Shown here in pieces: positions 1 to 10,925 of a stretch of DNA of 64,000 bases. The translations under genes and the position numbers were made by a program. The notes beneath the pieces were generated by a model. That model had not been told where the DNA came from. It was given only the letters and a program-made list of their open reading frames with translations, and did not search any database. The stretch is from Dysidea avara (lineage: Eukaryota > Porifera > Demospongiae > Dictyoceratida > Dysideidae), in assembly GCF_963678975.1 (NCBI RefSeq), contig NC_089280.1, forward strand, positions 35,624,508 to 35,688,507, written 5' to 3'. Positions within the stretch are counted from its first letter, which is position 1. The number at the start of each line of letters is the position of its first letter.

Positions 1-2100
1 TTTCCACCAATTTCTCACAACTGGGAAACCAAATTGTGAGCACAAACACTACTATAAGTGTCAGCCCACTTCATCATGACGCTTCTTATACAATGTGCCA
101 GCCAAAGTAGAGCACCCTGAGACAATATGAGCCACAGTTTCAATACACAGGCAACATGATGGATCAGATCCACGTAAGATGGATGCATTTGTAGCTAATA
201 CTTAGTGTTTAGTGCCTGATCTTGAGCATGCAGCTAAAATTAAACTTTTTGTCTCAATCTTTATGTTGGAATGGACAAGCCATCCAAAAAGTGGGCACAG
301 TTGTTATCATTCAAGTAAGACACGTATTGGCCATGTATACGTGCCATTATTATTATATTTATACCACGTTACATCTACCATATAATATATGTGAGTAGAA
401 ATAATTGCCACTGTTGTTGCTGTAGCTATGTCATCAGTTGAAATTTCGCGTTACACAAATAAAAGTAATAACTACTTGTACATTTAATTTGACAGTTTAT
501 AATATAAGCACACCTATTATGATAGCATAATTCTAAGCACATTATATTGTCTGAAGCAATAATCATAATGCTAGCACAATAGCCAGAAAATAATTATTCT
601 TTCTTGTGTGTCAAAATGCATGTTATGAAAGAAGATCAGCATACTCTAATAGATCAAAAGAGCAATCATTGTTATTTTACATGTGTTTAATGAATAGCTA
701 TGTTCATTAGCTATTCATAGCTATAGTTGGACAAAACAAACATTTGAGCATAATAGGATGGTGCAGAGCCCACACGGATTGGCTCATTTATCCAACATAG
801 CAATACATATTATTATAATCACCGTTGAGTCCCACTCTATCATGTAATGTCTAGCCTGCAGAAACCACATAAGTAAGTACTCAAACAGAATTATCGTAAC
901 TGAACACAACCTAGTACAATACTCCCATGTATTGTTTATTTTTGGGAAGTCAAGGGGAAACCACCATGTGTCACATTAGCAAACATACTGCAAGTGAAAC
1001 TCCAGGACTAAACATATAAACTTGATTATTAGTTTGTCATCCCAGCCTGCACCTCCATTTTTCTTACCACATCATTCAAGGACTTTTTGTACCATTGGTG
1101 GTTACTCAGCACCTCTTGAAGTCGGTAACTATGTAGTTAGAGCAGTTTGAGGCATTCTGAGTTATGTGGACTATCTAAATCAAATAGCTATCTAGCTAAT
1201 AAACTGAAAATCCAACCTACATTACTATGTATTTGAGTGTTGGAGGATGAGAAACTAATAATTAAGTTTATTTGGCCTCACTGTGAACTTTTATAATTAG
1301 GCTTTTGGCCTACTGTATGTTGTTGCACTATTCCAGTAGTTGTAGCATGTGCTCAAGAGGTTGTTTCAGTCGACAATGATCATAAAACATTAGTAGCTAC
1401 AGGTAGTTGTCCAGAGATACAATGATACTCCTATGACACTCCTACAGAGGATATCAGAGAAAATTAGTTCACAAACGATAAGCACAAAAGTCAACTCTTT
1501 TGTAGCAATCGTTTATGGCTATAATAGATCACGAATATTGATTCAGTATATGAGCTATGTACAAATTTAATTTAATGTTGCATGTACTGGGTGTAAGTGT
1601 GCATGTAGTTGTGTGGGACACAGCTTGTACTGAAAAAACATAATATTTATGGGTGTTCACACCAAATTAAACATTGTGATATGGTTGCCATTGAATTGAA
1701 AGTTTCCCTTCCATTAAGTTATTTTGGGGTGGCTTAACAAACAGATCTGTTAACATGATGACATCATCTACAGTGCATTCAAAACAAATTCAATATCATT
1801 GATATCATTAATAATAATAATTAGTTTTCTACCTCATGTTGATCTGAGTTTGGACCGATTATTACATATAGGCAATCACATCTATGTCCAGTGTACCAAG
1901 CTATTCAAAAATTACATACAGACTTTGTAAATTTATATTAGTGTATATAGTACAAGTATAAGGAAATTAGGAATTTAATTCTAGGGATCAAACTTACCTT
2001 TTTTGTTATTCCGTAGCTTGTTTTACTTTTTCTTATTTGACCCATAATTCAACTTATTTTTTCTTTACTTTTCTAAGTTTACTTTCTTAATAACACAATT
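1..2100. other. AT-rich intergenic DNA, no gene recognised
   Basis: No long reading frame, no splice-bounded exon that I can defend, and no repeat family shared with the rest of the window, apart from one weak CTCTAATAGA match at about 643-654. A short inverted repeat around 688-722 (GAATAGCTATG / AGCTATTCATAG) is the only local structure seen. It may include distal regulatory DNA or short exons I cannot detect by eye. Confidence 0.5.
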
Positions 2101-2523
2101 ATGACTAATGAACCTGCGCATGCCGCATCAAAACAAGCAGTAGTGCCAGGCATGCATGTTACAAAAATTACTTTTGAGTCTGCACACGTGCCCCACAATC
2201 AATTACTAAATGACTATGATACTTCATCTTCAGCTATTTTCCACCTGTTACACAGAATTACAAAAGAGGAAAAGTACGAGATGTCTGTACAATCACTATG
2301 GAGTAATACAGATGGTAAGCACAATTGCTACCCATGCATTTCAAAATGGATGCTGTCATCAGTGTTATACAAGTTGACTAGACATGTACCTGTTAAGAAA
2401 ACCATTTATTTTGATGCACACAGTACAGTAGGACTTGAAAATACAAAACGACTTCATCAACAACAGCTTGTGGCATGTGATAAACATGTGACTTGTGTTT
2501 TAACATTGTGTTTTAGTAGTTAA
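2101..2523 (+). CDS. Hypothetical open frame of 140 codons upstream of the receptor gene
   Basis: An ATG-to-stop frame of 140 codons in AT-rich DNA, ending about 120 bases before the start codon of the large repeat protein. I recognise no family. It has no obvious signal peptide or membrane segment, several Cys and His residues without a regular spacing, and a Ser/Thr-rich N-terminus. It could be a small gene, an exon, or a chance frame. Its stop lies about 45 bases before the TATA-like box of the next gene, so if real it is a separate unit or an upstream exon. Product unknown. Confidence 0.25.
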   Translation: MTNEPAHAASKQAVVPGMHVTKITFESAHVPHNQLLNDYDTSSSAIFHLLHRITKEEKYEMSVQSLWSNTDGKHNCYPCISKWMLSSVLYKLTRHVPVKKTIYFDAHSTVGLENTKRLHQQQLVACDKHVTCVLTLCFSS

Positions 2524-2568
2524 ACATAGCTAACTACATGCATATGACACATGTATGGTTTATGAAAG

Positions 2569-2576
2569 TATAAATA
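2569..2576 (+). promoter_or_regulatory. TATA-like box of the repeat receptor gene
   Basis: TATAAATA, 70 bases before the ATG at 2646. This spacing would put transcription start near 2600 with a 5' leader of about 45 bases. The intact fibrinogen-related gene has a similar TATA-like box at a similar distance from its ATG, which supports the reading. Confidence 0.45.
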
Positions 2577-2645
2577 ACTTTCCTTACAATTCAAACGTAG
2601 TTGTCTAAAATTTGTTGCTACTGTGTTAAGGTACACATTGTCATT

Positions 2646-5600
2646 ATGTGTACAAAAAGTGTTGCAATCATAATTGTAGTTTCTGTGATCTTCACAAAAG
2701 CTGAGGAACTAATTTCTAATGAAACCTTCCCTCAGGATATCACTATTTCTGGTTCAGAGTCAGTTTTTGAACAGGTAATTAAACCATGCTGTCTGATTGG
2801 TGACCATCACTTTTACTCATTGGATAGAGCACTACATAGCCTTACTAATGATTCCATTGTTAAAGTAATTGCATCAATTGCTCTGCTGAATTCAAAAGTC
2901 AGTATTAAAAATCTTGAGAATATTGCAATTGTTGGACACGGAACTCTCACTGTGAGCTGCAGTGGTATTGGAGCAATAAGTTTTTCCTTCTGCAACAATG
3001 TGACAATTAAAGATGTTGTTTGGGAGAATTGTGGCTCCAGCAATAAATCAACTTATCCAGGAATTGGCTTTCACAAATCATCGAACCTCACAGTACAAAA
3101 CTGCAAATTTCATTCCTCAATCACACAGGCTTTAACTTTCTCAGAACCTTCAGGAAATATATACATTAGCAATTGTAAATTCACACAAAATGAACACAGT
3201 GGTCATGGTGCAGCAGTGGAGTATATATCTGCAGCAACAGCTCGTAACCAAACAAGGTTGATGATTGACAGGTGTGAATTCTCCAACAATGGAGCTGCTA
3301 AAAGTATTGTCTACATTAACAGTGTAGATAAACCACTTACTTCATACTTGCAAGATTCATTGTTTATTGGCAACAAAGGAGTACCGTTGTATGTTTCACA
3401 TCATAAATTGCACATCCAAGGTGATCTAATTTTCAAACACAATTTAGCGGTTGCTGGTGGAGGAATTCTTAGCAGTGACTCGGTTGTTGTATTCAAAAGC
3501 ACCTCTAATGTTACCTTTTACAGCAATTCTGCAATTACTAATGGTGGAGCAATGTTTATTAATGATTCCAGAATTCGTTTTGGAGAAAACTCAGTAATAC
3601 ATTTTGCAAATAATTTTGCTAAATTATTTGGTGGCACACTGTTCTCCATGAACAAGTCAGTTGTATCATTTGGTGGAAACACCATGGCAACATTTCACAG
3701 TAATAAGGCTGGTGAATGCGGGGGAGCTCTGCATTTTTCAAAAAGTAATTTATCATTTGATGAAAACTCCAAGGTAATATTTACTGAAAATGAAAGTAAA
3801 TATGGAGGGGCAGTTTACTCTTATAATTCACAACTATCATTTGACAGAGACAAAACAGTGACAAGTGAAGTTAACAAAGCTATCATTAGTGGAGGAGTAA
3901 TTTTCCCTCGGAAGAATTCCAGCATCACATTTAATAGTAACATAGGAGTAACATTTAGTGACAATCAAGCTCAATATGGTGGAGCAGTCTACCTTAGAAG
4001 CTATTCAATAATATCATTTGATGGACACACTAAAGTGATTTACAACAGCAACAAAGTCAACATAAGTGGTGGAGCAATTTATTCTGATGAGAAGTGTCAC
4101 ATCACCTTTGATAGTAACTCTATGGTGTTATTCTATGGCAACAGAGCTGCACGTGGAGGAGCAGTATTCTCTAGAGATTATTCTAACATAGCATTTGATG
4201 GAAACACGACAGTGACTTATGAAGGTAACAAAGCTAGAAAAAAAGGAGGAGCTGTTTATTCTAGTAGAAACAGCAATATCATGTTTGATCAGAACTCAAA
4301 AGTGACATTTACTGGAAATTTTGCTGTACTATCAGGAGGATCGGTGTACTCTGAAAGTTATTCTAACATATCATTCGATGGAAAAACCACAGTGAGTTTT
4401 AAAGGTAATAAAGCCATACTTTTAGCTGGAAGTATTTTGTCTAATGAGAAGTGTAACATAACATTTGATGGTAACTCAAAAGTGACATTTAGTAACAACA
4501 GAGCTCAAATCGGAGCAGCAATTTTCTCTCATAGTTATTCAAAGATGTCATTTGATGGAAACACCAGAGTGACTTGTGATGGTAATAAAGCTAGTAAAAC
4601 TGCAGGGGCTATCCATGCTTTGGACAACTGCAGCATCACCTTTGATGGAAACTCAAAAGTGGTATTCAGTGACAATACAGCTTACTTTGGAGGAGCAGTT
4701 TACACTTGGATTAATGCAATAATATCATTTGATGGAAACACAACAGTAACATATAACAGTAATAAAGCCAGTGAAGATGGAGGAGCTGTTTATTCTAGTA
4801 AAAACTGCAATATCACATTTAATGGAAACTCAAAAGTGACATTTAGCAATAACAAAGCTCAAAAAGGTGGAGCAGTGTACTCTGGAGATTACTCAACAGT
4901 ATTATTTGATGGAACCACATCAGTGTTGTATAAAGATAATGTAGGTGTTAATGGAGCAGCTGCTTATTATAGTGCAAACTCTGTCATCAGATTTGATGGA
5001 AACTCAACAGTGACATATAAACACAATGAAGCAAGTAACTTTGGAGGAGCTGAAAATTGCTTTATGCACTGTAACATCACATTTAATGGTGATTCAAAGG
5101 TGATATTTGGTGACAACAGGGCTAAACATGGTGGAGCAGTGAACTCTGAATTTTATTCAATAATACTATTTGTTGGACACACAACAGTGACGTTCTACAA
5201 CAATAAAGCCAGCACAAATGGTGGAACAATTCATTCTCATGATAATTCTAACATCACATTTGACAAACACTCAGTTGTGACATTTTATGACAACAGTGCA
5301 ACATATGGCGGAGCAGTGTTATCTACTGACCATTCTATTATATCATTTGATGGAAACACAACAGTGATATGTAAAGGTAACAAGGTTGGTGAATTTGGAG
5401 GAGTCATTGGGCTTTATAAACATAGCAGGATTACAGTTAATGGAAACTCAAACATCACTTTAAGTAACAATGAAGCTAAATATGGAGGCGCAGTGTTCTT
5501 TGGTGAGTATTCAGAAATATTGTTTGATGGAAATGGCACAGTGGCATGTAAAAGTAACAAAGCCAGTGAAAATGGAGGAGTTATAATCTCTAATGCAAAC

Positions 5601-7937
5601 TGCAGGATCACATTTAATGGAAACTCAAATGTGTCATTTCGTGACAATGAAGCTACAGCAGGTGGTGCGATGTCTTGCAATAAGTATTCATATTTATTGT
5701 TTCAAAGAAATTCCAAAGTGGAATTTACAAATAATATAGCAAAAGATGGTGGAGCTTTGGAAATTCAGCAGTCAAACATGTATTTCACAATGGGTTCACT
5801 GGTAAAATTCAATGAAAATTCAGCTAACAGGAGTGGTGGAGCCATATATCTTGGTGATAATTATACAATAATAGTTGAAAGTGAATCTGATGTTATTTTT
5901 CATCAGAACAATGCTATCCGCTTTGGTGGAGCCATTTATGGTGAACTAAAGCAAACTAACCACAGCAAAGTCTTAATGAATACTACAAGTGTTGAATTTA
6001 GCAGCAATACTTCTCCTATGGGTGATAATGCTTACATGCATCTTCAAGCATCATGTGATGAAACTTGTTTGAATAGTAGCATTGTGGGATTAAATGTGAC
6101 ACACAATTTTCCTCCTCAACGGCTAGCTTTATATAACCCAGCCACCTGTGTCAATCCTACTGATACACTGAATGATTGCAATACCTACTTTGTTAATAAT
6201 ATAATGGTTGGTCAAAATATTAAAATCAATGCTTGTGCATTAAGCTTTCATGATCGACCTGCTGAAGGTGAGAATTTTGTGGTAAGTGGTGAAAGTCAAC
6301 ATCACAGACTTGATGGTACACGATTTGTGCCTATAGCCTGTAAGCTATTTGAAGGTGTCAGTGTGATAGGAGAGAAGATTTCTAATAAAACTAATTTCTC
6401 ATTAACCATCACATCATATAGCAGTGAGATAGAAATATCTGTTGGACTAATAGCAGAACTATCACCGTGTCATCCAGGTTTCTTCTATGAACGCTCTACT
6501 GAACAATGTGTATGCTATGATGACAGTGATGTTGTGTCTTGTTCTGGTAGCACATCGACTATCAAAAGAGGCTACTGGTTTGGTGTTGTTGATGGTAAAA
6601 GAACATTGGCAGTTTGTCCCAACAATTACTGCAATTTTTCTTGTTGTGAAACAACTAATGGATTTCACCAACTTTCACCAGTGAGAACAAATCAGTGTAG
6701 TTCACACAGATCTGGTACTGCCTGTGGTAGTTGTGAAGAAGGCTACACTCTCTCATTTGATTCTGCAAAATGTGTAAGTGTCAACAAGTGTACAACATTT
6801 CAGACAGTTCTGGTGATCATGTTATCAGTGACATATTGGATAGCTTTGGTTGTCATAGTGTTTGTGGTGACATACTATCATATTGAGATAGGTTATTTCT
6901 ATGTTATCACATACTATTACAGTATGCTGGATATTTTGCTGGATCAAAATTTGTATGCATCTCAAGAACTGTTTACTGTTGTTAGCATTATGTCTAGTGC
7001 AGCTAAAGTGACTCCACAATTTCTAGGACAACTTTGCTTGGCAAAGAATATTAGTGGGATTGATCAACAAGTCATCCATTACGCACATCCACTAGCTGTG
7101 ACCGTCATTGTAGGAATAATATGCCTGTCAGCAAGGATGTCTTACAGGTTTTCAGCATTTGTAAGTCGGAGAATTATCCGCATCATTTGTTGTCTTCTAC
7201 TACTATCATACACTTCTGTGGCCACAACCTCATTACTGCTATTGAGGTCACTGGCTTTTCATGATGTGGATAAAGTTTACACTTACCTGTCACCTAATGT
7301 AGAGTATTTTCATGGTCGTCATCTTCCTTATGGAATCATGGCAATATTGTGTACACTAGTGATTGTGATTGGTCTACCGCTTCTACTTCTATCTGAGCCT
7401 TTCCTGAATTGCAAAATCAACTTTACCAGGATAAAGCCATTGCTTGATCAATTTCAAGGATGTTACAAAGACAAATATCGCTCATTTGCAGCTTATTACA
7501 TGATTTGTCGACTGGTGATCATTATCATCATCATCATCAATTCAGCCAATACTAACGCCACCCTTGCATTACTACTTGTCACCAGTACCCTTCTAGCCTT
7601 GACACAGCTGGTCACTAAGCCGTACAAACACAGAGCTCTTAACATTTTTGATGGCATTGTTTTACACATAATGATTTTTCCTTCAGTGATATCATTTTTT
7701 GACAGATTTAATACAGGATTGTTATCAGCAGTTATTACTATATTAGTCATACTACCCTTAATTGCATTTGTCACAATGGAACTGATTGTATATAAAGAGA
7801 ACTTCAAGAAGATTATCGTACACTGTAAAATCAAACCTGTTACTACAAAAGACAACGATGAAGTACAACCGATCAGTGATATTGGTCTTGTTATCGATGA
7901 TAATATGAGGAAGAACGCTACCATAGTAGACATGTGA
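2646..7937 (+). CDS. Giant Pmp-like beta-helix repeat receptor with multi-pass C-terminus
   Basis: 1763 codons without an intron, from the ATG at 2646. The open frame extends 15 codons upstream to a TTG, but the ATG gives a proper signal peptide (MCTKSVAIIIVVSVIFTKA). Residues about 100-260 resemble a parallel beta-helix. Residues about 280-1101 hold 28 units of 28-30 residues with the pattern F-D-G-N-(S/T)-x-V-(T/I)-(F/Y)-x-x-N-x-A-x-x-G-G-A-(V/I), matching the FxxN and GGAI signatures of polymorphic membrane protein (Pmp) repeats. Residues about 1270-1380 form a Cys-rich stalk with RGYWFG near 1308 and a GTACGSC motif near 1358. About eight hydrophobic segments follow (1383-1720), then a short cytoplasmic tail. 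N-glycosylation sequons are frequent. It looks like a large cell-surface receptor or adhesion protein with an extracellular beta-solenoid. Ligand and signalling partner are unknown. A splice donor overlaps the stop (see exon 9845-9935). The architecture call is firm; the function is inference. Confidence 0.85.
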   Translation: MCTKSVAIIIVVSVIFTKAEELISNETFPQDITISGSESVFEQVIKPCCLIGDHHFYSLDRALHSLTNDSIVKVIASIALLNSKVSIKNLENIAIVGHGTLTVSCSGIGAISFSFCNNVTIKDVVWENCGSSNKSTYPGIGFHKSSNLTVQNCKFHSSITQALTFSEPSGNIYISNCKFTQNEHSGHGAAVEYISAATARNQTRLMIDRCEFSNNGAAKSIVYINSVDKPLTSYLQDSLFIGNKGVPLYVSHHKLHIQGDLIFKHNLAVAGGGILSSDSVVVFKSTSNVTFYSNSAITNGGAMFINDSRIRFGENSVIHFANNFAKLFGGTLFSMNKSVVSFGGNTMATFHSNKAGECGGALHFSKSNLSFDENSKVIFTENESKYGGAVYSYNSQLSFDRDKTVTSEVNKAIISGGVIFPRKNSSITFNSNIGVTFSDNQAQYGGAVYLRSYSIISFDGHTKVIYNSNKVNISGGAIYSDEKCHITFDSNSMVLFYGNRAARGGAVFSRDYSNIAFDGNTTVTYEGNKARKKGGAVYSSRNSNIMFDQNSKVTFTGNFAVLSGGSVYSESYSNISFDGKTTVSFKGNKAILLAGSILSNEKCNITFDGNSKVTFSNNRAQIGAAIFSHSYSKMSFDGNTRVTCDGNKASKTAGAIHALDNCSITFDGNSKVVFSDNTAYFGGAVYTWINAIISFDGNTTVTYNSNKASEDGGAVYSSKNCNITFNGNSKVTFSNNKAQKGGAVYSGDYSTVLFDGTTSVLYKDNVGVNGAAAYYSANSVIRFDGNSTVTYKHNEASNFGGAENCFMHCNITFNGDSKVIFGDNRAKHGGAVNSEFYSIILFVGHTTVTFYNNKASTNGGTIHSHDNSNITFDKHSVVTFYDNSATYGGAVLSTDHSIISFDGNTTVICKGNKVGEFGGVIGLYKHSRITVNGNSNITLSNNEAKYGGAVFFGEYSEILFDGNGTVACKSNKASENGGVIISNANCRITFNGNSNVSFRDNEATAGGAMSCNKYSYLLFQRNSKVEFTNNIAKDGGALEIQQSNMYFTMGSLVKFNENSANRSGGAIYLGDNYTIIVESESDVIFHQNNAIRFGGAIYGELKQTNHSKVLMNTTSVEFSSNTSPMGDNAYMHLQASCDETCLNSSIVGLNVTHNFPPQRLALYNPATCVNPTDTLNDCNTYFVNNIMVGQNIKINACALSFHDRPAEGENFVVSGESQHHRLDGTRFVPIACKLFEGVSVIGEKISNKTNFSLTITSYSSEIEISVGLIAELSPCHPGFFYERSTEQCVCYDDSDVVSCSGSTSTIKRGYWFGVVDGKRTLAVCPNNYCNFSCCETTNGFHQLSPVRTNQCSSHRSGTACGSCEEGYTLSFDSAKCVSVNKCTTFQTVLVIMLSVTYWIALVVIVFVVTYYHIEIGYFYVITYYYSMLDILLDQNLYASQELFTVVSIMSSAAKVTPQFLGQLCLAKNISGIDQQVIHYAHPLAVTVIVGIICLSARMSYRFSAFVSRRIIRIICCLLLLSYTSVATTSLLLLRSLAFHDVDKVYTYLSPNVEYFHGRHLPYGIMAILCTLVIVIGLPLLLLSEPFLNCKINFTRIKPLLDQFQGCYKDKYRSFAAYYMICRLVIIIIIIINSANTNATLALLLVTSTLLALTQLVTKPYKHRALNIFDGIVLHIMIFPSVISFFDRFNTGLLSAVITILVILPLIAFVTMELIVYKENFKKIIVHCKIKPVTTKDNDEVQPISDIGLVIDDNMRKNATIVDM

Positions 7938-7978
7938 GTATGTTATGGTGATTATGTATTATGAATGATACAAATAGT

Positions 7979-7984
7979 ATTAAA
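7979..7984 (+). terminator. ATTAAA polyadenylation-like signal
   Basis: ATTAAA about 42 bases after the TGA of the receptor gene. It is the commonest variant of AATAAA and would end the intron-retained transcript, but such hexamers are frequent by chance in AT-rich DNA. Confidence 0.35.
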
Positions 7985-8909
7985 TTGTGAACTTATGAAC
8001 ACTGTATGTGTCATACATGTATGCATAACTGTCATACATTAGAAATTAAGTGTGAGGCTGTGAGTATCTGAATTTATAGTTCTCATCTAAACCAAAACAT
8101 TTGAAAATTTTGTTCAATGATTTTAAAGATTGTGGATATTGTAACAGCCAAGAAATGCCTGCAGGCTGCCTGTAGCAAAGTTTATGTTGATTTGAAGGCC
8201 ACAACTTTTTAACAGCTCATCAACTCTTAGAATGCCTTGGTTTTTACACTTGCTAATAAGACAATCACTTTTATGTGTACTCGGAAATTCTTTATACAGT
8301 AAGTTTTGATATTTAATGTGTAAGTAAAAAGTAGGTTGCATAATAGATACATTCTTTGATGGCAGTTCTATGGTGAGGGGAAGGAGGCACCGGCCCCCAT
8401 GGAAAAAACTGAATTCCTTTAAAATGAGGAAAAAATGTATGGAATTATAGTTTGGAATTTTCAACCTTTAAAATTGCAAAACTCATGCAACTTCATCTCC
8501 AGACCTCCCGCCCAGAAATTTCTACTTCATAATACACCCATATTACACTCTGCAGACTCCTGTATGTCATGATCAGCTATATTTTTGCCACTGGTGTTAG
8601 GCTGTAAAGCCAGTGAAATTACCATAATAGGTCATATTGATTTTAGTGTTATTTAATCATGAGGCTATAAGCTTAGTTTATTGTTGAGAATGTATGCTTT
8701 TGACAATTGCTCAAAAATTACCCTACATATACTATGCTCATGAGAAATGCAATATTCTTAATTACAAGCATACATGTCACCATTAATTGTCATTCATCAC
8801 TGTTAAACTATTTGATGTTTCAGCTATAAATAGTTGATGTCTTTCATTCTTTTAGCTCTAATTTTACCTGGTCTGAAAAAAATGGTCTTATAGCTTGGTG
8901 TAACTAATC

Positions 8910-9647
8910 ACTGGACTGGCATATTTTTGGTTTTACACATTCTGGGGTTGGTTTTATTGAGTCTTGCTAGCCAAGGGCCTTCAGAAAAGTTGCAGTCTGC
9001 TCCTAAAATTATGAGTGTAAGGAGTGTAGTAAGCAAAAACTGATTTCTAGATTTCTAGTGACTTCACCTCTTTTTATTATGTTCTTCTACAGTACATATA
9101 CCTAGCTATACTCCTTATCAGTATGCTGCAGGGAATGTGCTATAGTTATGATATATAGTCTTGGAGATAGTAGAAAGCTTGTACAATGCTAATAAATTTG
9201 GTTACATATTATAGTATGCCAACCAGCACATGTAAGAACTAATCTATCATGATAGCAGAAAAACCCTACAGCTGTGTAATGAGTTTGTATATAATATTAT
9301 TGCATGTTGGAATGAATTTAGCTACAATAGACGGTCTTATATAGGAAAGATAGGTTGCGTCCCAGGGGTCTGGGCTATTTAGTTCAAGGATACAGTGTAT
9401 TATAGGTAGGTAGCACAAATATAGTAAAATGATTTTTGGATAGCTATTGCTATATATTACAATCTCCAAAACACAATACTGAGAAGTGTATAAATGCTGT
9501 AGAGCATAACAAGTAGTAAGAAGTTAGTTTTTGCTTACTCCACTCCTCACACTAAGCATCATTTTAGTAGCAGAAGGCCCTTAGCAAGCAAGACTCAATA
9601 AAACTAACCTCAGAATGTGTAAAAACCAAAAATTATGTCAGTCCAGT
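8910..9647. mobile_element. Foldback DNA element with about 140-base inverted ends
   Basis: The two ends are imperfect inverted copies. ACTGGACTG at 8910 pairs with CAGTCCAGT at 9639-9647, and the match runs inward through TTTTTGGTTTT-ACACATTCTG, the stretch around GAGTCTTGCTAGC, and AAGCAAAAACT, to about 9048 on the left and 9515 on the right. The centre (9050-9510) has no convincing coding frame. No clean target duplication is seen. It is a non-autonomous element lying inside the candidate receptor intron. Confidence 0.7.
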
Positions 9648-9844
9648 AGTCCAGTCCAATGTTCCAGTCCAGTAGTCAAGTCTACCTACCTATTAGCAAT
9701 ACTCTTGCTATTAGCTATTCCTGTAATTTTAGTGGTATAATTGCCACATCCCTATTGGAAATCTAAAGAATCATTATTTAATATGTACTATGTTCATTCC
9801 CATTTTTTTTTAATATTGACAATTACTATTTATCCACATAACAG

Positions 9845-9935
9845 AAGGAGAGATTCTAATGATACAGTTGTGATTCATGATACTATGATCCACTATCGTG
9901 AACCCATTATGGAAGTGATCGATGATGATTACTGA
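9845..9935 (+). CDS. Candidate alternative terminal exon of the receptor
   Basis: Spliced to 7933, this exon completes an Ile codon and adds 29 residues beginning RRDSNDTVV and ending in the acidic EVIDDDY before a TGA. The added tail holds tyrosines (HYRE, DDDY) that could serve as phosphorylation or adaptor sites. This would give 1792 residues instead of 1763. The evidence is splice-site quality and matching phase only; no transcript is available. The hydrophobic stretch just upstream (9741-9840) would be intron. Confidence 0.4.
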
Positions 9936-10514
9936 TCATGGACTACACAAACAGTAAAAGTACTAATGCAGTTACACATTCTTTTCAGTGTAAATATTAA
10001 CCCTGCTACAATAATAATATAGCTGAGTATAATGTTTTGTTGCTTTTATTCTCTCTGTAAACTAGTAGCTAGTACAGTGGTTCACATGGTATTCAATTGT
10101 GACATTTTTGCATGTTTACAGTATTCCAATTATACTTGGATATGTACTCATTTCCAACACCACCTCTGCTTACAGTAACTCCATGAAAGCATCTAACATA
10201 TCACTTAAACGCAATAATAAAGTCATAGTTGAACCCCACCATTAATAAGATATCAACCCGACGCTGAGGCGAATCCAAGGCCGAGGTGTAGATAACTAGA
10301 GATATCCTATGAATGAAGTTGGAGTTAAAATAACTTCTATATTGTATCCCACATTTTGAAGGAGTAAAGTTCACAAACAATGTGTCAATAAGCATGTACG
10401 TTGTGTATGGCTTCAGTGTTTATGAATATATAGTTTTACTAGTGTAAAATTAATTTATAAAATTAAAACCTGGGAATAGAGATCGCTGAAAAAAGTAAAG
10501 AAACAAGAGTCAAA

Positions 10515-10694
10515 CAAGCCAGTATGCTAAACACACAGAGATCTCTATTTGGACTCAATGGATATGGTAGAAACTAAGGAAAAAACAGTAATTTCTCCAC
10601 AAATTAGGGGCAGGTAAGTACTGAGAATGCTTATATAAATGTTTATTTTAGTCCAAATAGAGATCTCTGTGTGTTTAACATGCTGGCTTGTTTG
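10515..10694. repeat. Long hairpin, 44-base arms around a 92-base loop
   Basis: CAAACAAGCCAGTATGCTAA at 10515 pairs with TTAACATGCTGGCTTGTTTG ending at 10694, and pairing continues through the symmetric core AGAGATCTCT. The loop contains CAG followed by GTAAGTACT, a good splice donor. The hairpin is kept in the second copy (about 36657-36838). Confidence 0.65.
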
Positions 10695-10925
10695 TATGTA
10701 ACTATAGGCAGTGTGTAGCATGCTGTGGTCAGAAATAGTATGGCTTCAGATTTGTGCAGCTGTGTGATCACAGTAAGTCAAGTACACAGTGGTACCAACA
10801 ACATTGTTGCTGGTATGAACTTAATACTGTGGTTAAATATAGGTAATGATATAAGGTTTCCAAATGAACGTGTTAACATGAATAGATTGGATACTTATTA
10901 ACACAATTCACACGTTGGTTATCCT

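Larger units (their letters stand above)
7934..9844 (+). other. Candidate alternative intron over the receptor stop codon
   Basis: GTGAGT at 7934-7939 starts on the last base of the final sense codon and spans the TGA stop. A pyrimidine-rich stretch (TTTTTTTT near 9803) precedes the acceptor CATAACAG ending at 9844. The donor leaves two bases of a codon and the acceptor exon supplies the third, so the frame is kept. Most of the intron is non-coding and holds a foldback element at 8910-9647. Retaining the intron gives the short VDM tail. At 1.9 kb it is long beside the 55-base introns of the RING gene. Confidence 0.4.

Noticed and set aside
2601-2645. TTG start for the receptor 15 codons upstream of the ATG
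   Set aside because: A eukaryotic ATG at 2646 gives a proper signal peptide; the upstream extension is only an open run of codons.
5414-7933. Minus-strand and shifted frames within the receptor gene
   Set aside because: They are shadows of the strongly biased repeat and membrane coding sequence.
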